From: Bin5 sp965200615
Lineage (GTDB): Bacteria; Chloroflexota; Anaerolineae; Caldilineales; Caldilineaceae
Assembly: GCA_965200615.1 (NCBI GenBank)
Contig: OZ241377.1
Span: forward strand, 1,054,001-1,118,000
DNA: 64,000 nucleotides
Direction: 5' to 3'
Shown: in pieces, positions 44,901 to 52,815 of the stretch
How the letters are laid out: each line of letters begins with the position of its first letter
How positions within the stretch are numbered: position 1 is the stretch's first letter
Translations under genes and position numbers: made by a program
The notes under the pieces: generated by a model
What the model saw: the letters and a program-made list of their open reading frames with translations, nothing else
What the model was told of the DNA's origin: nothing
The model's database searches: none

Positions 44901-47046
44901 GTTCCGCCCGGCCATGACCATTCGCCTGCAGCAGGAGCGACGCGGATTCGCCGAGACCGACTTTCGCTCCCTCAAGCTCCATTACGATGAACAGGTGCTA
45001 CAGATCCACGTGATGGCGGAATTCGCCCAGCAGGGCTTGGAATCGATGGCCGACGCTCTGCGCTTAGCGATGGACTACTTCAGTTTACCTCAAGAGGAGT
45101 TTTTGCAGCGCTGGTTGCCAGATCGCGACAGCGAAATCTCGCGCCAGTCCACACCTGAGTCATGGCGAACGATCGTCGAAAGCTTGAATAATCCCATCCA
45201 GCGCCGCATCGTGGCAGACGATCGGGAGCGGACGAACGTCTTGGTGCTTGCCGGACCCGGCTCCGGCAAAACGCGAGTATTGGCGCATCGTATCGCTTAC
45301 CTGATACGCGTAAGGCGTGAGAACCCGCGCAGCATCTTAGCGCTCGCGTACAACCGGCACGCCGCTATCGAAATCCGCCGCCGCCTGTCAGAGTTGGTCG
45401 GCGATGATGCCCGCGGAGTGATTGTGCTCACCTGCCACGCGCTCGCAATGCGCTTGACGGGAGCCAGTTTCTCGGGGCGGGCAAACGAGCTTGATGACGA
45501 AGACTTCAAGGAGATTCTTCGTCAGGCGACCTCTCTGCTACGCGGAGAAGGACTGCCGCCCGAAGAGGCGGACGAAATGCGGACGCGCCTGCTGGCAGGT
45601 TTCCGCTGGATACTGGTGGATGAGTACCAGGATATTGGTCCGGATGAATACGGTCTGATCTCCGCGCTGGCGGGCCGAACTCTTGCTGAAGAGGATGACA
45701 AGCTGAGCCTCTTCGCAGTAGGTGACGATGATCAGAACATCTACGCCTTCGGTGGCGCGTCGGTCGAGTTTGTCCGTCGATTCGAGGCGGACTACAAAGC
45801 CAAGCCTGTCTACCTGACCGACAACTACCGCTCCACCGCCCACATTATCAAGGCCGCTAATGCGGTAATCGCGCCGGCGCGGCAACGGATGAAGACTGAA
45901 AATCCAATCCATATTGATCGGGCGCGCAGGAAGGACCAAGACGGAGGCGTATGGACTGACCTTGACCCGGTCGTCCAAGGTCGAGTTCAAATCCTGCCGG
46001 TCGGCGACACGCCTATCACCCAAGCGCAGGCAGTCATCGCAGAGTTGAAGCGGCTGTCCGAATTTGCTCCATCCTGGACCTGGTCTGCCTGCGCGGTGGT
46101 GGCGCGCACGTGGCGTCATCTGGACCCAGTGCGCAGCCTGTGCGAACTTGAAGGAATACCGGTGCAGGTGGCGAACGAAGAATCTTCCGTCGTCTGGCAT
46201 CTGCGGGAGACGCAGGCACTCGTGAACTGGCTGCGGGAACGAGACTCACGCCTGGTGCAAAGTGCCGATCTCAGAGGCTGGTTGGAACGACAACCTGCGA
46301 GTCAGTGGACGGAACTGCTGGCGGAAGCGATCACCGCGTACGAGTTGGAGACAAGCGACGCGGAAACAGCGGTGACTCAGTTCATTGAATGGCTGGCCGA
46401 GTGGGGACGTGATCTACGCCGCCGCCAGCGCGGTCTGCTCCTTCTGACCGCCCATCGCGCGAAGGGGCTGGAGTTCGACCACGTGGTTGTGCTGGATGGA
46501 GGTTGGGATGGCTTCAGCCACGGCGAAGATGCGGATGCCCCGCGCCGGCTATATTACGTGGCCATGAGCCGCGCGCGGCAGACCCTCACCCTGGCACGTC
46601 TACCGGGCGTGCACCCGTTCCAAAAGGCCCTACGGGATTATCCTTCTGTGCTGCTCCGCCCAGCGCCTGTCACACTCCCGCCAGCGGCTCCGGAACTCGC
46701 CCGTCAATATAGGCGGCTCAGCCTGCGTGACGTCTTCCTGAGTTTCGCGGGATACAGGAACCCCAGCCATCCCCTGCACAGCGCCATTGCCGCGCTTTCC
46801 CCGGGCGACCCACTGCGTGTGCGGGTTGGAAGGAGTCGGTGGGAACTTCTGGATCGCAACGGCACGGTCGTCGGACAGCTTGCTGGCAATTTCAAAGCCC
46901 CTTCGGGAACGCGCTGCACCTCTGCCAAAGTCTTGGCCATCGCTACCTGGAGAAGCGAGTACTCTGAACCTCAGTTCCAGAAGAAGTATCTCTGCAATTC
47001 TTGGGAAGTCGTAGTGCCGGAGTTGGTGTTCGAGCCGGATGCGTAG
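41914..47046 (+). CDS. Giant fusion: DnaQ-like exonuclease - RecQ helicase - UvrD/Rep helicase
   Basis: A ~1710-residue protein. Residues ~18-165 are a DEDD 3'-5' exonuclease: LDLEV (D23, E25), LLGHNLIDFDLPHL (Exo II) and KLDCELTLELF (Exo III). Residues ~300-700 are RecQ: Walker A LPTGAGKSLCYQIP (~322), DEAHCLSEWGHDFRPDY (~426), LTATAKP, TNAFGMGIDKPDVRLVIH and YLQEAGRAGRD. After an RQC/HRDC-like helical section (~700-1090) comes a complete UvrD-type SF1 helicase: LAGPGSGKTRVLAHR (~1112), VDEYQDIG (~1236), VGDDDQNIYAFGG, NYRST, LTAHRAKGLEFDHVVV and YYVAMSRARQTL. All three active sites look intact. It combines trimming and both helicase superfamilies in one chain, suiting repair or attack on invading DNA. 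The start is uncertain; TTG 41896 is possible. Ogt and NurA lie just downstream on the other strand. Confidence 0.92.
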   Translation: MGRNTIDSPDGDSRRSFDCISLDLEVGVQDRRIHKFAAVRPETGQSLIFPGAGDGLAAALIKLDDLADGADFLLGHNLIDFDLPHLQAAAPRLRLLRRPAVDTLWLNPLAFPRNPYHHLVKHYQDGQLKRGRINDPKLDCELTLELFRDQQQALQGTSPDLLTAWHWLTTAKNGAGFNRVFASLRGSRRPSNAEPSEVIRALLAGAACQTHGRKVMTEAVGHGWALAYALAWLSVSGGNSVIPPWVRLQFPDTGRLVRRLRDTACAEPACDWCRERHDARKELTRWFGFPDFRPKPADEAGRPLQQSVIQTAMAGENLLAILPTGAGKSLCYQIPALSRYDKTGALTVVISPLVALMADQVAGLERQGIDCCVTVNGLLSIPERADALDRVRLGDAGILLISPEQLRSVSLRRVLDQREIGAWVMDEAHCLSEWGHDFRPDYRYVGRFIRERAGEESIPPILCLTATAKPDVKNGIIDYFQKELDIELQVFDGGAQRTNLDFVVVKTSRAEKHAHVHQILMADLPADLPGGAIVYCATRRQTEELAAFLQEKKMEADYFHAGVPPETKREVQQNFIRGGLRIITATNAFGMGIDKPDVRLVIHADIPGSLENYLQEAGRAGRDQQAARCVLLYTQDDVERQFGMSARSRLTRREIHGVLRALRNLDLKKRLGGEVVATAGEILGEDEDKAFERDSTTDDTRVRTAVAWLEEAVLLTREENQVQVFPSSLRINSVKEARARLGKPHITDAYRRQLLSICDKLLETSADDSVTTDELMLASGLTSEGVRGALYDLERLGIASNDTVLTAFVHAGVKRSSQRRFLEATELEQALIATMQEMAPDMSKGDTSILHLRLVTQRLKDDGHTYALPERVRRIVNSIAADGRGEGGGGGSLGVRGRDRETVHVTLRREWGALAKTAELRRAAAGRLLDHLVSCLPRGIRGTDLLAETTLGKLLSAVESDLTLKSSVRDPAKLMDRALLWLHEQGVIQLNKGLAVFRPAMTIRLQQERRGFAETDFRSLKLHYDEQVLQIHVMAEFAQQGLESMADALRLAMDYFSLPQEEFLQRWLPDRDSEISRQSTPESWRTIVESLNNPIQRRIVADDRERTNVLVLAGPGSGKTRVLAHRIAYLIRVRRENPRSILALAYNRHAAIEIRRRLSELVGDDARGVIVLTCHALAMRLTGASFSGRANELDDEDFKEILRQATSLLRGEGLPPEEADEMRTRLLAGFRWILVDEYQDIGPDEYGLISALAGRTLAEEDDKLSLFAVGDDDQNIYAFGGASVEFVRRFEADYKAKPVYLTDNYRSTAHIIKAANAVIAPARQRMKTENPIHIDRARRKDQDGGVWTDLDPVVQGRVQILPVGDTPITQAQAVIAELKRLSEFAPSWTWSACAVVARTWRHLDPVRSLCELEGIPVQVANEESSVVWHLRETQALVNWLRERDSRLVQSADLRGWLERQPASQWTELLAEAITAYELETSDAETAVTQFIEWLAEWGRDLRRRQRGLLLLTAHRAKGLEFDHVVVLDGGWDGFSHGEDADAPRRLYYVAMSRARQTLTLARLPGVHPFQKALRDYPSVLLRPAPVTLPPAAPELARQYRRLSLRDVFLSFAGYRNPSHPLHSAIAALSPGDPLRVRVGRSRWELLDRNGTVVGQLAGNFKAPSGTRCTSAKVLAIATWRSEYSEPQFQKKYLCNSWEVVVPELVFEPDA

Positions 47047-47056
47047 TCTCCCCCCT

Positions 47057-47581
47057 CTACACCAACAACACACCCTCATGCCGCAGCAGCCACTCCTTGC
47101 GCCACAACCCGCCGCCGTAACCGGTCAACTTCGCGCGTCCGCCGCTGCCGATGATGCGGTGGCAGGGCACGATGATGGCGACGGGGTTGCGGCCGTTGGC
47201 CGCGCCCACCGCACGCACCGCCTTGGGGTTGTCAATCGCGTAGGCGATGTCCTGGTAGCTGGCCGTCTCGCCATAGCCGACGCTGAGAAGGCGCTGCCAG
47301 ACCTGGCGCTGAAACGGCGTGCCCTCCAGATCCAGGGGCAGATCGAAGCAGCGCAGTTCGCCGGCGAGATAGGCGTCCAACTGGCGCCGCGCCTCCTCCA
47401 GCAGCGGATGCGCGTCGGACTGCAGCGAGGCCAGGGAGCGGGATCCGCTTCTCTCTCCTCTTTCCTCTACACCCTCTCCTGCCTGTTCCCCGGCATATTC
47501 GACTCTGCTCACCGCCGTGTCGGTGGCGTGGATTTCGATGGGGCCGATAGGGGTTTCGTAGCGGGTGATCGATAAAGACAT
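47057..47581 (-). CDS. ogt: Methylated-DNA-protein cysteine methyltransferase
   Basis: A 175-residue alkyltransferase that removes methyl groups from O6-methylguanine onto its own cysteine. VPCHRIIG holds the acceptor Cys; AVGAANGRNPVAI and GYGETASYQDIA are the HTH/recognition parts. The N-terminal ribonuclease-like domain has an extra Glu/Arg/Ser-rich stretch (AGEGVEERGERSGSRS), encoded by purine-rich DNA, that looks like an in-frame insertion. The Met at 47581 is preferred (GGTGGA ahead); an in-frame Met at 47620 adds 13 residues. It is convergent with the helicase fusion gene, with only 10 bp between stops. Confidence 0.92.
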   Translation of the reverse strand: MSLSITRYETPIGPIEIHATDTAVSRVEYAGEQAGEGVEERGERSGSRSLASLQSDAHPLLEEARRQLDAYLAGELRCFDLPLDLEGTPFQRQVWQRLLSVGYGETASYQDIAYAIDNPKAVRAVGAANGRNPVAIIVPCHRIIGSGGRAKLTGYGGGLWRKEWLLRHEGVLLV

Positions 47582-47643
47582 TGTTTCCACCGTGATGTTT
47601 GGGGATTCGGGGATGATCATTGATGCAGGACTGCCGGTCGCCG

Positions 47644-48858
47644 CTATCGCCGAAACAACTTGCTGCGCTGTTTGCGCGTGACGGTCAGGGCCATACCCTG
47701 CTCCTGCAGAAAATCCTGGTAGAGCCGGTAAAAACGCTGGCGGTCCTGCTGCTGAATGACCGCGGTGACGTCCGCCGCCTCCAGCACGTAGGGATAGCCG
47801 CCGCCAACCACCGCCTCGGCCAGAACGAGTGCGACGATCTCGTCGGCGCGGCCGGACTCCAGCAGCCAGCGCGGCATCTCCAGCCGCGCCGGCGGGTTCT
47901 CCATGCTGACCCGCGCCAGGCAGAAGCAGACCTGCTTATAGAAATCGGCGCGGCCTGCATCGCTGAGACGGTCCGGGCGCGCGCATATCCAGAACGGGCA
48001 GCGATCGCCCCAGCTGGACAGCGTTTCTCGCAGCAGGTACGCGTCGTTGATCTGCGCCGGGGCCGGCAGGCCGTGCAGCGTCGCCAGCAGGGTAACGAGA
48101 TCGCGGCTGTAGGTGTTGTCCACATAGCCGACGAGCGGCGTACGTGTGCGCTCGGAGCAGGACAGCAGATCCTGCACAGCCTGAATATAGCCGTGTTCAC
48201 GGCCGGCGCGCAGCTGTCCGGCGAAGGAGATGATCAACGAGCCGTCGAAGAAACAGACTGGCCTGCGGTCAAACGGCCGCCCCGCACAGCGCTCCATGAA
48301 CTCACAGATTTTGGCGCACTCGAGGATAAAGCGCTCCTGGTTCACGCGCCAGTTGGGGAAGACGCTATCATCGTCGCCGCCGGAGTCGAGCAGCTCGTCC
48401 GGAGCCAGCGCCTCAAAGGCGATCTCCTTTTCGTAGCGGCCGGCCGCGTCACCATCCGTTGCCGTGCAGCGATCGTTGAAAAACCAGCCGATCTGCACCG
48501 CGCCCACCGGGGGAGAGTAGTCGGTTGTGGGTACGATCTGGCTGCCGTCCACCGCCAGCGCGGGCCGGCCGGCGAGCGTCTCCAGCGCCCAGTTACGGGC
48601 CTGCTCACGGTTCGGCCAGGTCGCGCCCAAAGGGATGCGCATGCCGTCGGCGCGGTCGAACTCTGCCGTGGGCAGTGCGCCGGGCCAGGCGTCGTCGATA
48701 GCATCGAGCTTGCGGTTCAGAGAAGCGGCGGAACTGGTCTTCAGCTCCTCCAGCCAGCCCTGCACACGTCTCTGCTCCGCCCGCCGGTCGTGATCGTATG
48801 CAGAGAACAACGCCTTCTTCCGGTCCAACGCGGCGGCCGCCGCGCTTCGTACAAACAT
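47644..48858 (-). CDS. NurA-domain nuclease
   Basis: A 404-residue NurA-type protein. LAVDGSQIVPT (~residue 102) holds the first metal Asp and CFFDGSLIISF (~205) the second, and the C-terminal GGYPYVLEAADVTAVI is the conserved NurA ending. NurA proteins are 5'-3' exo/endonucleases that work with the HerA translocase in end resection; no HerA is in the window. The ATG at 48858 has AGGTGAG 6 bases upstream. It lies 63 bp upstream of ogt on the same strand and next to the exonuclease-helicase fusion, so the three may form one repair neighbourhood. Confidence 0.8.
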   Translation of the reverse strand: MFVRSAAAAALDRKKALFSAYDHDRRAEQRRVQGWLEELKTSSAASLNRKLDAIDDAWPGALPTAEFDRADGMRIPLGATWPNREQARNWALETLAGRPALAVDGSQIVPTTDYSPPVGAVQIGWFFNDRCTATDGDAAGRYEKEIAFEALAPDELLDSGGDDDSVFPNWRVNQERFILECAKICEFMERCAGRPFDRRPVCFFDGSLIISFAGQLRAGREHGYIQAVQDLLSCSERTRTPLVGYVDNTYSRDLVTLLATLHGLPAPAQINDAYLLRETLSSWGDRCPFWICARPDRLSDAGRADFYKQVCFCLARVSMENPPARLEMPRWLLESGRADEIVALVLAEAVVGGGYPYVLEAADVTAVIQQQDRQRFYRLYQDFLQEQGMALTVTRKQRSKLFRR

Positions 48859-49189
48859 TCAATCTCACCTCAACAGGATTCCGAGAATGGCTTTACTGTT
48901 TTGTGTATGGCGTGCATTCGGTCTCTCATCACGAATGGGACCAATCCAGACGTTCCAAGTATAGCACATCCGTACACAATTTACCTTGCGCAACCAGGCT
49001 CCAGGCTGTGTTATTATATGTTACCTTAGGCGCTGCCTTTCCTGCCGCAATGTGTCCAGGTTTTGCGTACACCACGACACAAGTGGATCAGAGCGGCACT
49101 GGCGCGTAAATCGCAAACCTGCAGCGCACACGAAATACACGCAACGTTTTCCGTGGTGTCGTCAGATGCCCCCCAGCGCAGAGGAGAGC
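48859..49189. promoter_or_regulatory. Divergent gap between nurA-like and M1-peptidase genes
   Basis: 331 bp. On the plus strand TTGCGC, a 17-base spacer and TGTTAT occur near 48986-49014, a weak sigma-70-like pair. On the minus strand a TATACT box lies near 48960. An in-frame ATG at 49166 precedes the chosen GTG. Nothing else recognised. Confidence 0.35.
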
Positions 49190-50716
49190 GTGAAGAGAAG
49201 AAAAGGAAGAAGAGTTTCCCCCGTGTATTTCGCAGTGGGGCTCTGCCTTCTGCTGCTGATCATCCTGCTGGCCGCCTGCAGCGGGATGCGCCCCTCAACC
49301 GTGGAAGAGGAAGACCCGCTGTCGCCGCTCGGCGCCATGCCGCACTATGAGATCGAGTTTTCCCTCAGTGACGACCTGATCTTTCTGCAAGGGTCGGCCC
49401 GTGTCCGCGTCCCGAACACCAGCGCCGACCCCTGGACGCACCTGGTCTTTCGCCTCTACCCGGCACTGGGCCACTACGGCGGCGAGTTCAGCATTCAGAA
49501 CGTGACGGTCGAAGGCAGGACGGCGCCCTTTACCTATCTGGAGCAGAACACGGCTATACGGGTGGACCTGCCGCGGGCGCTGCTGCGCGGGCAGACAACG
49601 AATGTCTATCTTAGCTGGAAGCTGCGCATCCCCCACTGGGGCGCGGATACGACGGGGGCCTATCGCCTCTTCGGCCTCAGCCAGGAGTTCCTGAGCCTGC
49701 CGCTCTTCTACCCCTCACTCGCCGTCTACCTGCCGGGGCCGACCGCGGCGAGCGGACGCTGGTGGCTGGAGCGGGGCACCAGCCGCGGGGACGCGGCCTT
49801 CAACTACATCTCCCGATTCGTTGTTACCGGCACCATCCCGATCGATCAGATCTCCGTTGCCAGCGGCCAGTTGATCACCTCCACAGTGATCGATGAGAAG
49901 CATATCCAACACCGGTGGGAGACCGAGCTTTCGCGCGAGTTCTTCATCCACATGAGCAACCGCTTCCAATCCGACAGCCTGGACGCATACGGCACGCGCG
50001 TCACCAGCTACTGGCTGCCGGGGCATGAAGAGGCGGGGCGGGCCGTTCTGCAGCACACCGCGGCCGCGCTGCGGGTGTACAGTGACTGGTTTGGGAGCTA
50101 TCCATACCCGGAGTTGCGGGTGGCGTCCGCGCCGATCAGCTTCCGGGGCATGGAATACCCGCAGGTCTTTCTATTGGGTGTACAGCTGTATGACCGCTAC
50201 CGGGACCAACTGGAGATTCGGGCGGTCCACGAGGTCGCGCACCAGTGGTGGTACCAGCTTGTCCACAACGATCCGGTCAACCAGCCCTGGATTGATGAGG
50301 GGCTGGCCGAATACTCCAGCCGCATCTACTATGAGGCGATGCACGGCCAGGACGCGGCCGACATTCTGGAATACCGCCGCTGGCAGGCGGTCGTTGACGG
50401 GTTGATCAGCCGCGAAGAGGACGCGCCGCTCGCGCAGCCGGTGACGGCCTTTGCAAACGGAAGCATATACGAGGGCATCGTCTACGGAAAGGGCGCGCTC
50501 TTCTTCTCCGCGATCCGCCGGACACTGGGAGAGCGGGCATTCAAGCAGTTTCTCCAAAACTATCTGACCGACTATCAGTACAAAATCGTAACGACCGGGG
50601 ATATGGTGGCGGCGTTGCGCGGGATCGATCCAGAGGTCGCCGATGTGCTGTTCAACGAATGGATCGATCCGCTGGCGAGCCGGCCGCCGCAGGGCGCGGC
50701 GCCCCAGACCGAGTGA
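49190..50716 (+). CDS. M1-family (gluzincin) metallopeptidase-like lipoprotein
   Basis: A ~508-residue protein. The N-terminus KRRKGRRV plus a hydrophobic run ending LLAAC is a lipoprotein signal. The zinc site is HEVAHQWW, with the third ligand Glu in WIDEGLAEYSS 18 residues later, the HEXXH-x18-E pattern of M1 peptidases. GMEYPQVFLLG replaces the usual GAMEN exopeptidase motif, so N-terminal amine recognition is altered, as in secreted M1-like proteins. GTG 49190 is preferred for its GAGGAG site, although the spacing is short (3 bases); ATG 49166 is the alternative. It probably acts outside the cytoplasmic membrane on peptides. Confidence 0.88.
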   Translation: MKRRKGRRVSPVYFAVGLCLLLLIILLAACSGMRPSTVEEEDPLSPLGAMPHYEIEFSLSDDLIFLQGSARVRVPNTSADPWTHLVFRLYPALGHYGGEFSIQNVTVEGRTAPFTYLEQNTAIRVDLPRALLRGQTTNVYLSWKLRIPHWGADTTGAYRLFGLSQEFLSLPLFYPSLAVYLPGPTAASGRWWLERGTSRGDAAFNYISRFVVTGTIPIDQISVASGQLITSTVIDEKHIQHRWETELSREFFIHMSNRFQSDSLDAYGTRVTSYWLPGHEEAGRAVLQHTAAALRVYSDWFGSYPYPELRVASAPISFRGMEYPQVFLLGVQLYDRYRDQLEIRAVHEVAHQWWYQLVHNDPVNQPWIDEGLAEYSSRIYYEAMHGQDAADILEYRRWQAVVDGLISREEDAPLAQPVTAFANGSIYEGIVYGKGALFFSAIRRTLGERAFKQFLQNYLTDYQYKIVTTGDMVAALRGIDPEVADVLFNEWIDPLASRPPQGAAPQTE

Positions 50717-50766
50717 GCGCCGTGCAGCCGCAGGAATCCGCAGCGGGCGCGCAGGCGAGCTGAGAA

Positions 50767-51150
50767 ATGGCGAACGTTCTTTGGATCGGCCTGGGCGCGG
50801 TGCTGGGCGCGAACGCCCGCTACTTCGTCAGTCTGTGGCTGGCAGCGAAGTTGGGGTCAGCCTTCCCCTATGGCACGCTGACCGTCAATGCCGCCGGCAG
50901 CCTGCTGCTCGGCTTCCTCGTGGCGGCCGCCTCCCACTATCTTGCCCTGTCACCGCAGCTGCGACTGCTGCTGTTTGTCGGCTTCCTCGGCTCCTTCACC
51001 ACCTTCTCCACCTTCGCCGTCGAGAGCATCGCCTTCTGTCAGAACGGCCGCGTCTGGGCCGGTCTGGTCAATATCCTCACCAACAACGGCCTCAGCCTCC
51101 TCTGCGCAGCGCTCGGCATCCTGCTGGCCAGCCAGTTTCATAAACTGTAA
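50767..51150 (+). CDS. crcB: Fluoride efflux channel CrcB/Fluc
   Basis: A 127-residue four-helix protein: GAVLGANARYFVS, PYGTLTVNAAGSLLLGFL and VGFLGSFTTFSTFAVES are the fluoride-channel signatures, including the Asn and the Phe-box/TTFSTF residues lining the pore. Fluc works as an antiparallel dual-topology dimer that exports F-. It follows the M1-peptidase gene by 50 bp. I looked for the fluoride riboswitch in the short leader and found none. Confidence 0.94.
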   Translation: MANVLWIGLGAVLGANARYFVSLWLAAKLGSAFPYGTLTVNAAGSLLLGFLVAAASHYLALSPQLRLLLFVGFLGSFTTFSTFAVESIAFCQNGRVWAGLVNILTNNGLSLLCAALGILLASQFHKL

Positions 51151-51409
51151 TCCGTGCAGTTGAAGAATGGCCCGCGATTCGAGCCGCTCACAGTGCAGGA
51201 AGGTCGATTCACCCGCCGGCCGCTGGCGCCGGCAGGAATTCAGCCCGTATGGATTGGACACGACGGGCCTCCCCCTCTATACTGCCCTGGAACATCCGCC
51301 CTCATCAGGTGAAGCCGCAGCGCATTGAACCAACCCTCGACTGCATTCCGAACAAAATAACGACAGGCAACAGGTTCGCGCGCGCAATCAACCCCTACGG
51401 AGCCATGCA

Positions 51410-52813
51410 ATGACCACGGATTTCCGTTACGAACCGAACTGGGACTCCCTGCAGAACTATGAAGCGCCACAATGGTTTATGGACGATAAGCTGGGCATCT
51501 TCATCCACTGGGGCCCCTACTCCGTCCCCGCCTTCGATAACGAATGGTACCCCCGCTTCATGTACCGCGACGAGATCTCTCGCAAGGGGCCGAACTACCA
51601 CCAGCACCACACAAAGACCTGGGGCCATCCCTCCAAGTTCGGATACAAAGACTTCATCCCGCTGTTCAAAGCGGAAAACTGGGATCCGGCCCAGTGGCTC
51701 GATCTGTTCCAGAAGGCCGGCGCGCGTTACATTGTGCCCGTCGCCGAACATCACGACGGCTTCCCCATGTACGCCAGCACCCATACCCGCTGGAACGCGG
51801 CCCGGATGGGGCCCAAGCGGGACGTCTGCAAGGAGTTGGAGCGGGAGACCCGCTCGGCCGGCCTCAAGTTTGGCGTCTCCAGCCACCGCGCCTTCAACTG
51901 GCGCTACTACACCTACGCCGACGATTTCGACACCACGCATCCCGGTCTGGAGGAGCTCTACTGCCCGCCCCACCCGGAGGACGCGCCCGCCAGCTGGGAC
52001 TTTCTGCAGAACTGGTACGCGCGCACGCTTGAGATGATCGACTATTTCCGCCCCGACGTGCTCTGGTTCGACTTCGGCTGGCACTTCGATGAGTTCGCGC
52101 CCTACCGCCCGCAGGTCGCCGCCTACTACTACAACCGTGCGCTGGAGTGGGGCAGCGAACCTGTCCTGCAGTACAAGGACAAGTTCCCCGACGGCGTCGC
52201 CGTCTACGATGTCGAACGGGGCAAGCTCGACGACATCCGCCCGCACTACTGGCAGACCGACACCGCGGTCAGCTACAAGGCCTGGAGCTACATCGAAGAC
52301 GACGAGTTCAAGACCCCCGCAACCATCATTCATGACCTGGTCGATATCGTCAGCAAGAACGGCAACCTGCTCCTGAACGTCGGCCCGCGCGCCGACGGCG
52401 TCATCCCAACGGAGGCGACCCAGCTGCTGCTGGACCTGGGCGCATGGCTGGACGTGAACGGGGAGGCGATCTACGGTACGCGCCACTGGGAGCGGTTCGG
52501 TGAGGGCGACACGGCTGTGGTGGTCGGGCACCTGTCCGAACGCAAGAATCTCCCCTTCACCCCCAAAGACGTGCGCTTCACGCAGAAGGACGCCGCCCTC
52601 TATGCCATCCTGCTGGGCTGGCCCGGCAGCGAGGCCACCATCACCTCGCTGGGCAGCGGCTCTTCGCTCGGCGGGCGCATCCGCGGCGTTTCGATGCTCG
52701 GCAGCGACGAGCCCGTCGCCTGGACACAGGACGATCACGGCCTGACGGTCAGCACGCCCGGCCAGCGCCCGTGCGATCACGCCTATACATACAAGATTGA
52801 GTTGCAGGGGTAG
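51410..52813 (+). CDS. Alpha-L-fucosidase (GH29)
   Basis: A 467-residue GH29 retaining fucosidase. KLGIFIHWGPYSVPAF, FKAENWDPAQWLDLFQKAGA, VAEHHDGFPMY and the nucleophile-bearing DVLWFDFGW (Asp near residue 225) are the family motifs; SKNGNLLLNVGPRADG closes the barrel. There is no signal peptide, so it is cytoplasmic and presumably acts on imported fuco-oligosaccharides. The next gene begins 2 bp after its stop, showing tight coupling. The acid/base residue cannot be assigned by eye, as it varies in this family. Confidence 0.93.
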   Translation: MTTDFRYEPNWDSLQNYEAPQWFMDDKLGIFIHWGPYSVPAFDNEWYPRFMYRDEISRKGPNYHQHHTKTWGHPSKFGYKDFIPLFKAENWDPAQWLDLFQKAGARYIVPVAEHHDGFPMYASTHTRWNAARMGPKRDVCKELERETRSAGLKFGVSSHRAFNWRYYTYADDFDTTHPGLEELYCPPHPEDAPASWDFLQNWYARTLEMIDYFRPDVLWFDFGWHFDEFAPYRPQVAAYYYNRALEWGSEPVLQYKDKFPDGVAVYDVERGKLDDIRPHYWQTDTAVSYKAWSYIEDDEFKTPATIIHDLVDIVSKNGNLLLNVGPRADGVIPTEATQLLLDLGAWLDVNGEAIYGTRHWERFGEGDTAVVVGHLSERKNLPFTPKDVRFTQKDAALYAILLGWPGSEATITSLGSGSSLGGRIRGVSMLGSDEPVAWTQDDHGLTVSTPGQRPCDHAYTYKIELQG

Positions 52814-52815
52814 CC

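Noticed and set aside
50717..50766. Fluoride riboswitch before crcB
   Set aside because: The leader is only 50 bp and lacks the conserved pseudoknot-type sequence of that riboswitch.
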